This document shows positions 17,855 to 26,422 of a DNA stretch of 61,800 nt, one piece after another. This DNA comes from Segetibacter sp. Lineage in GTDB: Bacteria; Bacteroidota; Bacteroidia; Chitinophagales; Chitinophagaceae. The notes below the pieces were generated by a model. The model was not told the origin of the DNA and did not search any database. It saw nothing but the letters and a program-made list of their open reading frames with translations. The stretch's first letter is position 1; each line of letters begins with the position of its first letter. A program made the translations under genes and the position numbers. The stretch spans positions 1 through 61,800 of the forward strand of contig JAQBNO010000206.1 in NCBI GenBank assembly GCA_028288485.1, written 5' to 3'.

Positions 17855-19981
17855 TTAACCACCCAAATTTTCCAGGCATTTGGTTAGATCAACTGCATTT
17901 TTAGGATCAAGAATTGGGGCAAAAAGATCTCCGATTTTCTTCACTCTCGCAGGAACTGTTTTAAGCGTAAACTCTTTTGGCGAAAGACCTTTCTTTACTT
18001 CGCTCCAGTCTAAAGGTGTTGAAACTGTTGCGCCTTTTTTAGGCCGCATGCTATACACACATGCAATGGTTTGACCCTTGCGGTTTTGCAGGTAATCCAT
18101 GTAGATCTTATCCTTGCTTCTTTTGCTTAAACTTCTTTCTAACGTTGTAAACTCGGGGATAAGTTGAGTTGCCATCATACAAACAAGGTTAGCAAAATCC
18201 TTTGCCTGGTCATAATCATATTTTTTACCCAAAGGCACGTACACGTGCAGACCGGAAGCACCGGAAGTTTTGCAAATGCTGAGGGCACCTGCCTGGTCGA
18301 GGATACCTTTTACAACCAGCGCCGCTTCGATCACCTGGTCGAAAGTATTGTTATCGCTGGGATCAATGTCGATGATCATGTAATCAGGATTATCGAGTGA
18401 TTTTACACGGGAATGCCAGGGATTTATTTCTATACAACCGAGATTAACGAGGTATAACAGGGTGACTTTGTTGTTACATAAAATATAATCAATGTCTTTT
18501 TTTACCGAGTCGGAATACAAGGGAATATGCTCTACCCAGGAAGGCGCTTCATCCCCTGCGTCTTTATGAAAGAACCCTTTCTGATTAATGCCGTTTGGGG
18601 TTCGAAACAGCGACTCTGGCCTATCTTTTAAGTAAGGAAGAATGAGGTCAGCCATTAAATCGTAATAATCTAAAACATCGCCTTTTGTAATGCCGTCATC
18701 AGGGAAAAAGATTTTTGTTCGGTTAGTAGTTTTCAGCTCTGCCTTACCTGTTTTATAGACCTTTTCTTTTTCATTATTTACAACATCTTTAGAGGCTGTT
18801 TCAGTTTTCGCTTCGCCCGCTTTTTTCGCGGTCTTTTTTGCCGTGGATTTCTTTGCCGGCTCTTTTACAGGATCAATATTTTTTGCAGCAGCTCTTTTAG
18901 CAGGCGCTTTTTTCTTTTCTGCCTCGGCCGGAATTTCTTTGTCAGTGACTTTTTTACCTGCTTTTTTTGCAGGCTTTTCTGCTATAGGTTGCGTTTCTTC
19001 ATCCATTGTATTACCTGTTTCCATTTCGGCAGCTTTTATGAATTGAGAATTTACCTCTTTTGCCGGTTTATCTTCCCGAAGTCTTAAAAAGATAGGATGT
19101 CTTAATTTCCCGTCCGACGTCCATTCGGTAAACTTTATTTCGCACACGTACTTCGGTTCAACCCAGGTGACGGGCATGTTAGTTTTAACCCGTTCATCAA
19201 AAGGTGATTTATCTCTTATAAGCGGTTGAAGTTTTGCATACATCTCTTTGAGCAATTTCCCATCGAAACCAGAACCTGTATGTCCTGCATACGTTAGTTT
19301 TCCGTTGATCATTGTTCCTAAAACCAACGCACCAAAATATTTTCTTCCACCACGGGGAGCTGTAAAACCTGCAATGATTGCCTCATCAGACTGGTGATGC
19401 TTTATTTTAAGCCAGTCCGCCGATCTCTTTCCCGGGTAATATTCGCTGTCTTTTCTTTTCGCCATTATTCCTTCAAGGTTCTTTTGTTTGATTGCCTCGA
19501 AAAAATCTTCACCTCTTTCCTCGATATGATCACTGTACTTTATTACCTCGTTCTTTTTCAGGATTTCTGCCAGTTGCTTTTTCCTTTCGATTAAGGGTAC
19601 GTTATACAGCTTTTTCCCATTTAATTCGAGCAGGTCAAAAACATAATATTGTATAGGGAAATTGCGGTAGGAATCGTAATGCTGCAGCTTTTGAAAATCA
19701 GGGTTACCTTCTTCATTTAAAACAACTATTTCGCCGTCTAAAACTGCCTGAACTTTCATTTTTGAAAGTTCAGCTACTACATCGGGATAGGTAGCAAGAA
19801 ATGAATTTCCGTTGCGTGAATACAGCTTTACATCGCCCTTATTAACTTCTGCAATTGCCCGGTAGCCATCCCATTTTATTTCGTACAGCCAGTCTTCCTT
19901 TGAAAATGCCGTATCGGTATCTTTTGCAAGCATTGCAGGAATATAGTCGTCCAGCTTTCGAGAGGAAGGTTCTGCTGGCAT
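17855..19981 (-). CDS. ligD: LigD: ATP-dependent DNA ligase plus polymerase/primase domain
   Basis: About 708 residues. The ligase domain opens with MLAKDTDTAFSKEDWLYEIK, where the lysine before WDGYRA (about residue 36) is the adenylation site; nucleotidyltransferase and OB domains run to about 310. A Lys/Ala/Glu-rich linker follows (about 320-400), then the LigD polymerase domain with FFPDDGITKGDVLDYYDLMA and the metal motif IDIDPSD. It seals double-strand breaks together with Ku. ATG at 19981 forms TGATG with the stop of the phosphoesterase gene, so coupling is likely; GTG at 19984 is another possible start. Unusually the 3'-phosphoesterase domain is a separate gene, and order is ligase then polymerase. 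Confidence 0.92.
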   Translation of the reverse strand: MPAEPSSRKLDDYIPAMLAKDTDTAFSKEDWLYEIKWDGYRAIAEVNKGDVKLYSRNGNSFLATYPDVVAELSKMKVQAVLDGEIVVLNEEGNPDFQKLQHYDSYRNFPIQYYVFDLLELNGKKLYNVPLIERKKQLAEILKKNEVIKYSDHIEERGEDFFEAIKQKNLEGIMAKRKDSEYYPGKRSADWLKIKHHQSDEAIIAGFTAPRGGRKYFGALVLGTMINGKLTYAGHTGSGFDGKLLKEMYAKLQPLIRDKSPFDERVKTNMPVTWVEPKYVCEIKFTEWTSDGKLRHPIFLRLREDKPAKEVNSQFIKAAEMETGNTMDEETQPIAEKPAKKAGKKVTDKEIPAEAEKKKAPAKRAAAKNIDPVKEPAKKSTAKKTAKKAGEAKTETASKDVVNNEKEKVYKTGKAELKTTNRTKIFFPDDGITKGDVLDYYDLMADLILPYLKDRPESLFRTPNGINQKGFFHKDAGDEAPSWVEHIPLYSDSVKKDIDYILCNNKVTLLYLVNLGCIEINPWHSRVKSLDNPDYMIIDIDPSDNNTFDQVIEAALVVKGILDQAGALSICKTSGASGLHVYVPLGKKYDYDQAKDFANLVCMMATQLIPEFTTLERSLSKRSKDKIYMDYLQNRKGQTIACVYSMRPKKGATVSTPLDWSEVKKGLSPKEFTLKTVPARVKKIGDLFAPILDPKNAVDLTKCLENLGG

Positions 19982-20598
19982 CACGACTTTTTTTTTACCG
20001 GTTTTTTGCCGGGCTTGTTTTCGGCCAGCCAGGTATTTATAGGGGAATCTCGAGGAGTATCATCTTCGCTGTTGTATGCTTCATCTGTTGCATAACTGTC
20101 GCGGTGCTTTATCAGTAACCAGCTTTTTGCGTCGGGATCTTTTAATCGTACCAGCGCAAATTCGCCTTTCAATTTTTTACCCTCTAAAACAAATTTCAGG
20201 TTTCCGGATTCAAGGCCCGCAAGCAAAAGTTTTTCATTGTCTTTTGCGTTTCCCTGGTCTTCCAGCGCGGTATAAGTTCCACTGTCCCAAATCTCAACAA
20301 TACCTCCGCCGTAATTACCTTCGGGAATTATTCCTGCAAAGTCTTTGTAATCGTATGGATGGTCTTCCACCATCATCGCCAATCGTTTATCGTGTGGGTT
20401 AAGGCTCGGTCCTTTGGGAACCGCCCAGCTTTTTAATACGCCCTCCATTTCGAGCCTGAAATCGTAATGTAACCGTGACGCTTTATGGCGTTGAACAACA
20501 AACGAAAGTTTCGTTGGTTCCTTTTGTTTGTTCTCCTTTCCCGAGGGCTCGGAAGTCTGCTTAAAATCGCGCTTCTTATTATAGGCAGTTAAACTCAT
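19981..20598 (-). CDS. LigD-type 3'-phosphoesterase (separate PE-domain protein)
   Basis: A 205-residue protein carrying the LigD phosphoesterase domain: LSFVVQRHKASRLHYDFRLE (about 29-48), SWAVPKGPSLNPHDKRLAM, VEDHPYDYKDFAGIIPEGNY. The HxxxxLHYDFRLE histidines and the DHP histidine are metal-binding or catalytic positions known for this domain. It trims 3'-phosphate and ribonucleotide ends before ligation. Fused to ligase and polymerase in Pseudomonas LigD, here it is a stand-alone gene whose TGA overlaps the ligase ATG. The first 25 residues are charged and probably disordered; a basic tail (KPGKKPVKKKS) ends it. Confidence 0.9.
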   Translation of the reverse strand: MSLTAYNKKRDFKQTSEPSGKENKQKEPTKLSFVVQRHKASRLHYDFRLEMEGVLKSWAVPKGPSLNPHDKRLAMMVEDHPYDYKDFAGIIPEGNYGGGIVEIWDSGTYTALEDQGNAKDNEKLLLAGLESGNLKFVLEGKKLKGEFALVRLKDPDAKSWLLIKHRDSYATDEAYNSEDDTPRDSPINTWLAENKPGKKPVKKKS

Positions 20599-20698
20599 AG
20601 TTGTAATAATCTGCTGAATCTGTTAAACCTGCATCAAAGCGTGCAGATGCTGTAAAATTTACCAACAACGTTTCCGATGCTGCGGAACCGCCTATACA

Positions 20699-20803
20699 CA
20701 TCGTTGCAGCACAAAAATTGCTACCCTTCGGCTTTGCCCAGGGTAAACTCGTACGTTCAGTTTAATTCATAGCTTAAAAGCTGAACTGAGCGTAGCAACG
20801 ATG
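20699..20803. repeat. Family B repeat copy 3 with inverted CATCGTTGC/GCAACGATG ends
   Basis: CATCGTTGC at 20699-20707 and GCAACGATG at 20795-20803 are exact inverted ends of a 105-base block. Inside, from 20724, lies family B (CCCTTCGGCTTTGCCCAGGG to GCAACGATG). It separates ku from the phosphoesterase gene. Confidence 0.55.
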
Positions 20804-20847
20804 ACGCCATTAAAACAGGTGCCGGTATCCTGCAAACAATTGAACTT

Positions 20848-21627
20848 TTATGACGCTTTCTTCTTTTTTGTCGTACCAAGGCTTGCTTTCAATTGCGACA
20901 TCAGGTCTTCAGTAGCACTGTGCACTACCTTCATTTTAGCCGGCGCAGGTTTTGCACCTTTAGCCTTAGCCTGTATCACCTTCATTAATTCTTCGGTGTA
21001 AGTATCTTTAAAGGCAGAAATATCGAACTTCGAAGTCAACTGATCAATTAGCGATATCGCCATATCTAATTCAGCTTTCTTTATAACCGGTTCTTCAGGC
21101 AGGTTCAATTCTGAGGGGTCGCGGACTTCTTCGGCAAAACGGATCCTGTTTAAAATAATCACCTTATCACGCGGACGCAAAATCGCTAATCCTTCTTTAT
21201 TGCGCATAACAAAAGTAGCAATACCTACTTTTTTTGTTTTCAACAACGCTGCTCTTAACAGGGCATATGCTCTCGTTCCGCTTTTATCGGGTTCGAGGTA
21301 ATAGGGCGTTTCGAAATATACGCTATCAATCTCTTCTTCTTTTACAAAGTCCGAAATTTCAATCGTCTTCGTTTTTTTTGCATTAGCTGCTTCGAAATCT
21401 TTTTCGTCGAGAAGTACGTATTTATCTTCAATTTTGTAACCCTTCACAATCGCGTCCCACTCTACCGGTTTCTGAGATTTTTCGTTTATCCGCTGGTATT
21501 TGATTCTCGAAAGGTCGTTTTTGTCAAGCATATCCAGGTTAAGTTCGCTTCGTTCAGTGGCACTGTACATTTTCACGGGTATATTTACCAGCCCGAAGCC
21601 AATAGCACCTGTCCAGATTGATCTCAT
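20848..21627 (-). CDS. ku: Ku DNA end-binding protein (NHEJ)
   Basis: A 259-residue bacterial Ku beginning [20 protein letters not shown], the standard signature, with the central ring-forming region ([20 protein letters not shown]) and a short basic C-terminal tail ending TTKKKKAS. It binds double-strand DNA ends as a dimer and recruits LigD. It lies upstream of the two LigD-type genes on the same strand; a 250-base gap with a repeat suggests a second promoter or long leader between them. Length matches the usual bacterial Ku of 250-300 residues. Confidence 0.95.
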   Translation of the reverse strand: MRSIWTGAIGFGLVNIPVKMYSATERSELNLDMLDKNDLSRIKYQRINEKSQKPVEWDAIVKGYKIEDKYVLLDEKDFEAANAKKTKTIEISDFVKEEEIDSVYFETPYYLEPDKSGTRAYALLRAALLKTKKVGIATFVMRNKEGLAILRPRDKVIILNRIRFAEEVRDPSELNLPEEPVIKKAELDMAISLIDQLTSKFDISAFKDTYTEELMKVIQAKAKGAKPAPAKMKVVHSATEDLMSQLKASLGTTKKKKAS

Positions 21628-22016
21628 AAATTATAGTTTTACCAGTTAAACATTTTATCGCTGTCACCCGCTTTCACTGAAGCTGATTTTATTTTGAACG
21701 TCCTTTGACGGCCAATATTATTACTAAAGCATTCATTATCATATGCATAAAAGTTCGTGCCTTTTATAAAAGAAAGAAACAGGATTATATAAAAAGGCTT
21801 AAAAAATCATTCGAGGAAAATAATCTACACTGCCCTTCTTTTTATTTCATTTACAATCTTTTATAAATTTTTCTCCGGATGTTTCTTTTGAAAAAAAATA
21901 TTATTATTGCTCTTCCATTTGTTTTCTTACTGGAGTTGTAAGAATATGAATGGCATGATTTTATCTCTAATTGTCATAACTATCTTTACAATAATTCACC
22001 CTTTAAATTTTTCAAG
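21628..22016. other. Divergent intergenic region between ku and the Asp-rich gene
   Basis: A 389-base, A/T-rich stretch expected to hold promoters for ku (leftward) and the Asp-rich gene (rightward). No repeat copy, open frame or clear consensus promoter was found. Confidence 0.4.
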
Positions 22017-22286
22017 ATGATAACACCTGTCAAGCAATCGACCGACGGATTAACAAATGAGGACTATAGTTTAGACTACTTTTCAGTCACTTCTGCACTC
22101 TCTGTAGATGATGACGATGATATTGTTGACGATGATGATATTGATGACGACGACCTTGATGTTGACGATATAGATGAAGTAGATGTAGATGATGTAGACG
22201 AAGATCCTGTAATTGACGACGCAGATTTAGACGATGACCTGGATCTCGATGAAGATGACGACGATGACGAAGACGATGTTATTTAA
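22017..22286 (+). CDS. Extremely Asp-rich small protein of unknown function
   Basis: 89 residues. After a normal N-terminus (MITPVKQSTDGLTNEDYSLD, YFSVTSALS) the rest is nearly all Asp, Glu, Val, Ile and Leu in runs such as DDDDDIVDDDDIDDDDLDV. The net charge is strongly negative with almost no basic residues after position 6. It is an independent cistron with its own hairpin terminator right after the stop, which supports it as a real gene. Similar short acidic proteins are common in Bacteroidota genomes but I know no function. Binding of calcium or a basic protein, or DNA mimicry near the NHEJ genes, are only possibilities. Confidence 0.75.
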   Translation: MITPVKQSTDGLTNEDYSLDYFSVTSALSVDDDDDIVDDDDIDDDDLDVDDIDEVDVDDVDEDPVIDDADLDDDLDLDEDDDDDEDDVI

Positions 22287-22292
22287 ATCCAT

Positions 22293-22324
22293 AAAAAAAG
22301 AGGCGCGTTGTTGCCTCTTTTTTT
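22293..22324 (+). terminator. Rho-independent terminator of the Asp-rich gene
   Basis: AAAGAGGC (22297-22304), an eight-base loop, GCCTCTTT (22313-22320), then a run of T. It lies ten bases after the stop codon. Confidence 0.85.
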
Positions 22325-22368
22325 ATGTACAAAATTTACTTCGGCAACGAAATGTTTAGTTACACCTG

Positions 22369-22863
22369 TTAGCCCTTTTTCTCAGCCAAATACTCCCGGA
22401 CGTTTTGAATCACCTGCTTTGAATAATCCACCTGCACCTCGTATGGGTGCTTTTCGGGCGAGGTGAGTTTTTTGGTTAAAACAATTTCGTTTTTATACGC
22501 AAGCGAAAAAAATGCAAAAAGCCCTTCTTCCTCGCATTCAGGCACAATAGACGCATACCCTGTTATTCCGATCCCGTAATCACTCGCAAACATTTTGCTT
22601 ACTTCTACTGCCATTGTATGGGCAATTTTTGCTGCTACACAATTCACTTTGCTTCCTAAAATGGGGTCAATATGTAAATGCCTTGCTTTCTGGCCAATAT
22701 TGTATGCAGTAATACCTCCCTGGAAATATTTAGACGCTTCCACTCCGGCCGAAAAAGCAGCTTGCAAATGCCCAGCGGTAACACTTTCAGCAACTGCTAT
22801 CGTCTCTTCATTATTCACTAAAAGATCTTTTACAGCATTTATTTGCTCCTCGTTATATATCAT
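22369..22863 (-). CDS. pncC: CinA C-terminal-family protein (PncC-like nicotinamide-nucleotide amidohydrolase)
   Basis: A 164-residue stand-alone CinA C-terminal domain. The family signature is plain: ETIAVAESVTAGHLQAAFSA (Ser22 region), then YFQGGITAYNIGQKARHLHI and GIGITGYAS. Stand-alone members deamidate nicotinamide mononucleotide, recycling NMN to NaMN, which is produced by NAD-dependent ligase. The proximity to a DNA ligase locus may be coincidence as LigD uses ATP. The length is that of the family's single-domain form. Confidence 0.85.
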   Translation of the reverse strand: MIYNEEQINAVKDLLVNNEETIAVAESVTAGHLQAAFSAGVEASKYFQGGITAYNIGQKARHLHIDPILGSKVNCVAAKIAHTMAVEVSKMFASDYGIGITGYASIVPECEEEGLFAFFSLAYKNEIVLTKKLTSPEKHPYEVQVDYSKQVIQNVREYLAEKKG

Positions 22864-22896
22864 GATTTCTTATTGAAGTTGTACTTGTTTAAAAGT

Positions 22897-22937
22897 AAAA
22901 TGCAGCCAGTATTATGATAGATAAACTGGCTGCATTT
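22897..22937. terminator. Bidirectional hairpin between pncC-like gene and the small Gly-rich gene
   Basis: AAAATGCAGCCAGT and ACTGGCTGCATTT form a 13-base-pair stem around a 14-base loop. On the minus strand it follows the stop at 22955 by about 18 bases and ends in TTTTACTTTT, so it most likely terminates that gene. Confidence 0.7.
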
Positions 22938-22954
22938 AAGATTAACGCTTTTAA

Positions 22955-23251
22955 TTAAATGTTTTCTGCTGCACTTCCTTCCTGCTGGCCTCCTGCGTTG
23001 TCAGCACCGCCATCCAAACCTAACCTGCTTCCTGCTTTAGATCCATTATCCGCTCCGCCGCCCGTATCGCCTTTCACTGTATTCGGGCCACCGTCGTGAT
23101 GTACCCTTCCATAGTTTGCTTCATCAGAGTCGTTACTACTACCTGAGATGCCCATACTGCCACCAATGGTACCATTATTCATGTTGCCTGCATCCTGGTC
23201 TCTTTCTGCATTGCTTTCGCCGGGTGTAAATTCGTTTTCATTATTTATCAT
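22955..23251 (-). CDS. Small Gly/Asn/Asp-rich hypothetical protein
   Basis: 98 residues, rich in Gly, Asn, Asp, Ala and Ser, without hydrophobic core or signal peptide; probably disordered. Stretches such as GGSMGISGSSND and GGGADNGSKAGSRLGLDGGA dominate. A strong Shine-Dalgarno sequence, AGGAGG, lies five bases upstream of the ATG, which is rare in this window and argues that the gene is expressed. Low-complexity proteins of this type occur in Bacteroidota and are sometimes stress-linked, but no function can be assigned. A hairpin terminator follows it. Confidence 0.65.
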   Translation of the reverse strand: MINNENEFTPGESNAERDQDAGNMNNGTIGGSMGISGSSNDSDEANYGRVHHDGGPNTVKGDTGGGADNGSKAGSRLGLDGGADNAGGQQEGSAAENI

Positions 23252-23322
23252 AGTTACCTCCTGTTTTTTTTATTGAATTAAAAGGGTAAAAATCCATGCC
23301 ATGTAAACAACATCCTAGTCCC

Positions 23323-23949
23323 TCAACCTTTTCCCAATACCCCGCTTACCAGGCTTTTCCATTGTGGGTTCGACATTCCCGCGACAGCTCCTGTTCCTAC
23401 AATAGCATTCCTGATCTTGTCAATAAAACTCTCGGTGGCTGCCGTGTTTGGCACTTCATTTCTTCCCAGTACAGCCGCTGTCACTACCATTTTCTCCCTC
23501 AATACTAAAAAATTACTGGTTGCTTTGTCAGAAAAGAAATGGGCAACATCGTCGTTGGTTGTGGTAGGATTATCAGTGGGACGAACTCTGACCAGGATAA
23601 ATTCCCTGTCTTCAGCAGCGTCTTGCTTTTCTTCAATAGCCTCTACTTTAACCCAATCAAATCCCTCACCTGCTTTCGATCCCGGGCCCGGGACATCTAT
23701 TTTAAAATGAAACCCGACCTTCGGTTCGCCTTGTACTTCTCGTCCGCTTTCGTCTGTCAGCCTGAACACTGCGCTTGCTGTGCCGCATATCTTGTCCCAC
23801 TCATTCACGTTTAAAAGTCGTTTTTTAGCAACCCCAAATAATTGTTGGGCTTCTTCTATACTGCCCGTTTCTTCTTTGGCTACAATGTCTTTCTGATCTC
23901 CTTCTACCTTTTCGGGTAGCGGAACGCCTTTCGTTTCTATTTCTGGCAT
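23323..23949 (-). CDS. Hypothetical protein, 208 residues
   Basis: No family recognised. The N-terminal 50 residues are charged (VPLPEKVEGDQKDIVAKEE) and the middle is a probable beta-rich domain (FHFKIDVPGP, WVKVEAIEE, REFILVRVRPTDN). It continues with DDVAHFFSDKATSNFLVL. The C-terminus is Gly/Ala-rich (IVGTGAVAGMSNPQWKSLVS). There is no signal peptide or membrane segment. It lies 70 bases upstream of the Gly-rich gene on the same strand and may be expressed with it. Codon use looks like that of neighbouring genes. Confidence 0.65.
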   Translation of the reverse strand: MPEIETKGVPLPEKVEGDQKDIVAKEETGSIEEAQQLFGVAKKRLLNVNEWDKICGTASAVFRLTDESGREVQGEPKVGFHFKIDVPGPGSKAGEGFDWVKVEAIEEKQDAAEDREFILVRVRPTDNPTTTNDDVAHFFSDKATSNFLVLREKMVVTAAVLGRNEVPNTAATESFIDKIRNAIVGTGAVAGMSNPQWKSLVSGVLGKG

Positions 23950-24081
23950 ATCTTTTAATTTAGATGTTCGAATACCTATTAAAACAAAAATTCATACCAA
24001 CCTCAAAAAAAAACGAATGCGTTGTTTTGTTGTGCAAGCGATTTTTTTGTTGGCCTGAATCGTTTCTACTATTTTACTTTT

Positions 24082-24149
24082 GTTGCCACGCTCGGTTCAC
24101 AGGCAGTTTTTCATGGCGGCGTGGCAGTTTACCCTGAGCCTGTCGAAGA
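24082..24149 (-). repeat. Dispersed repeat family B, copy 4
   Basis: GTTGCCACGCTCGGTTCACA to ACCCTGAGCCTGTCGAAGAG, close in sequence and spacing to the copy at 16138. Confidence 0.6.
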
Positions 24150-24201
24150 GTCGAACTCTTATACATATTCATTCTATTCAGCAATTAATTAAACAAACAA
24201 T

Positions 24202-25509
24202 ATGAAAAGAAACCTGGCACTTGTGGCTAACCTGTTATTACTTATTTCCTGTACTATTTTTTCTACCCAGGCACAGCCAACCCAACAATTGGTAAGAGTT
24301 GTAGTTGCTCCTGATCACACTAACTGGACCTATAAAACCGGGGAGGAAGTGAAGTTTTCAATAACTGTTTTAAGAGCGGGCAACCCAATTTCGAATGTGA
24401 AAATTAAATATGAGATCGGGCCCGAGAAAATGGACGCTGTTAAAAGTGATTCGTTAATTGTGGCTAACGGGAACATTACTATTAACGGCGGCACACTAAA
24501 AACGCCTGGTTTTCTTCGCTGTACAGTTATTGCTGAAGTAGAAAACAAACAATACAGAAGCCTGGCTACTGCAGCTTTTGACCCCGGGACCATAAAACCT
24601 ACTGAAGAAAATCCTGCAGATTTTATCGAGTTCTGGGACAAGGCAAAGGCGGATCTTGTAAAAATTCCGATGGACGCACGAATGACATTGCTACCGGAAC
24701 GTTGCACTGAAAATGTAAACGTGTATCACGTAAACCTGCAAAACTACCGAGTTGGCACAAGGCTCTTTGGTATTTTGTGTGTGCCGAAAAAAGAAGGGAA
24801 ATACCCGGCATTACTGAGGGTACCAGGTGCAGGCGTGAGACCGTATGCCGGTGATGTCGCCGCTGCCGAAAAAGGTATTATCACTTTTGAAATAGGCATA
24901 CATGGAATACCGGTAAACATGGATCCAAGTGTTTATACAAGCATGGGTTCAGGTATTTTAAGCGATTACCCCAGCTATAACCTCGACGACCGCGACAGGT
25001 ATTTTTATAAGCGTGTGTATATGGGCTGTATCCGCGCAAACGATTTTTTAACCAGCCTCCCCCAATTCGATGGACAGAACCTGGGAGTAGCAGGCGGAAG
25101 CCAGGGAGGTGCGTTGTCAATTGTTACTGCAGCTTTAGACAGCCGGGTTAAATTTTTAGCAGCTCATTATCCGGCACTCAGCGATGTTACCGGGTACCTC
25201 AAAGGTCGTGCAGGTGGATGGCCTCATTTATTTTCAAAAAACAATGTTTTGCATAACAACACCCCGCAGAAGTTAAAAACCGTGCAATATTACGATGTCG
25301 TAAATTTTGCGAGGTTGTTAAAAGTTCCCGGAATATATTCGTGGGGCTTTAACGATGAAACCTGTCCGCCTACTTCGATGTATGCTGCTTATAATGTTAT
25401 CAGCGCTCCCAAAACCCTGTTCTTAGCGTTGGAAACGGGGCACTGGACTTTCCCCGAACAGAATGAAAAAACAAACAACTGGATGGTTGAGCAATTGAAA
25501 AAACAATAA
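24202..25509 (+). CDS. Secreted acetyl xylan esterase-type hydrolase (CE7-like, AXE1 fold)
   Basis: 435 residues with a signal peptide ending near Ala24 (STQAQ). An N-terminal beta-sandwich (about 28-128) precedes an AXE1/cephalosporin-C deacetylase-like alpha/beta hydrolase domain. Nucleophile Ser300 lies in VAGGSQGG, with Asp384 (GFNDETCPPTS) and His414 (ETGHW) completing the triad. Members deacetylate xylo-oligosaccharides and other acetylated sugars. The extra N-terminal domain is seen in Bacteroidota members. It is alone on the plus strand, facing away from the preceding gene; a convergent terminator lies well downstream at 26174. Confidence 0.88.
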   Translation: MKRNLALVANLLLLISCTIFSTQAQPTQQLVRVVVAPDHTNWTYKTGEEVKFSITVLRAGNPISNVKIKYEIGPEKMDAVKSDSLIVANGNITINGGTLKTPGFLRCTVIAEVENKQYRSLATAAFDPGTIKPTEENPADFIEFWDKAKADLVKIPMDARMTLLPERCTENVNVYHVNLQNYRVGTRLFGILCVPKKEGKYPALLRVPGAGVRPYAGDVAAAEKGIITFEIGIHGIPVNMDPSVYTSMGSGILSDYPSYNLDDRDRYFYKRVYMGCIRANDFLTSLPQFDGQNLGVAGGSQGGALSIVTAALDSRVKFLAAHYPALSDVTGYLKGRAGGWPHLFSKNNVLHNNTPQKLKTVQYYDVVNFARLLKVPGIYSWGFNDETCPPTSMYAAYNVISAPKTLFLALETGHWTFPEQNEKTNNWMVEQLKKQ

Positions 25510-26173
25510 AGAAAACTAGAATTGTCACTTTTTTTTCGTTGCAAGGAGCGTTAAGCAACGAACGCTTGGAGATTTGCATGAATGCCTGGACTTGCGACGG
25601 CTGAAGGTGGACAAGTGCAGATAGGTAGCATGTTCGTTGTAGCAGAACGGAGCAAATTTTAGCCATTTTTCTGATGCCTTGAATTTTCTTTGGTCACTTT
25701 CTTTGTTTCAAGACAAAGAAAGTGACACAGCGTGACTGAACAGACACAGCAAGCTATGACGAGACATAAACTGCCGATAACAGTGCGTTTATAAAATTGT
25801 GGCTGAACGGTAGGCATTCGACTTTAAATCACTATTTTGCTTTCGCGGTCAATTGCAACTGACGTTTTTCAATTGCCACAACTTCATATACACTTTAAAC
25901 TAACGTGCACGCATAAACTTTCAAAAAACTTTCAATTACGGGTGAAGCTATTAGTGAGAGAATAAACGGAAATCATTAGTCCTCGAAATCAAGTTTAGGA
26001 GAACAAAAATCAACGAGAGGGTATGTAGAACAGTAATGCTTTGTTGTTCTAAAAAATAATAGATGTGCCGGCTGCTATGTCCTGCGTCTGATAATGCGTT
26101 TTCCATCTTCAGTCCGTAAGACCCGAAAATTTAGTAAGTTGTTTAAATAGAAAAGTTCTGCTACGTCAGGTAT
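25510..26173. other. Non-coding stretch with inverted repeats
   Basis: No convincing gene in 660 bases. An inverted repeat, CACTTTCTTTG and CAAAGAAAGTG (about 25694-25724), surrounds a short loop. A larger inverted pair, AATTGTGGC (about 25794-25802) and GCCACAA (about 25875), encloses 70 bases including CAATTGCAACTGACG and TTTTTCAATTG. The block may be the remains of a small mobile element or a structured RNA, but no family was recognised. Confidence 0.4.
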
Positions 26174-26217
26174 AAATAAAGTGGGATTTGCTGCTTTGCG
26201 CAAATCCCACTTTATTT
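26174..26217. terminator. Strong bidirectional terminator, 17-base-pair stem
   Basis: AAATAAAGTGGGATTTG (26174-26190) and CAAATCCCACTTTATTT (26201-26217) are perfect complements around a ten-base loop, followed by TTTT on the plus strand. It lies between the convergent esterase gene and dehydratase gene. Confidence 0.8.
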
Positions 26218-26422
26218 TTTTAAAAGACATACCGAGAATGCCCAACAATGATATTATTGTTAAATGGAGCGTCGCAAGCAAAGCTGCATTTGTTTATGCA
26301 GCTGGTAACCAAAAGAATCGGAAGCTATCAATAAACCTTTAATTAGCTGGTTGGTGCCAACAGGTAACCTGCTACTCTAACCATACAAACTTTGTTATTG
26401 ATTGAGCATTTCCGCCACCGGG

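Noticed and set aside
25769-25912. A possible integron-type attC site (TGCCGATAAC ... CTAACGTGCAC)
   Set aside because: The ends do not fit the RYYYAAC/GTTRRRY core sites in the required orientation, and there is no integrase or cassette array in the window.
26075-26281. 68-codon open frame on the minus strand
   Set aside because: It runs straight through the 17-bp-stem terminator and has no recognisable protein sequence.
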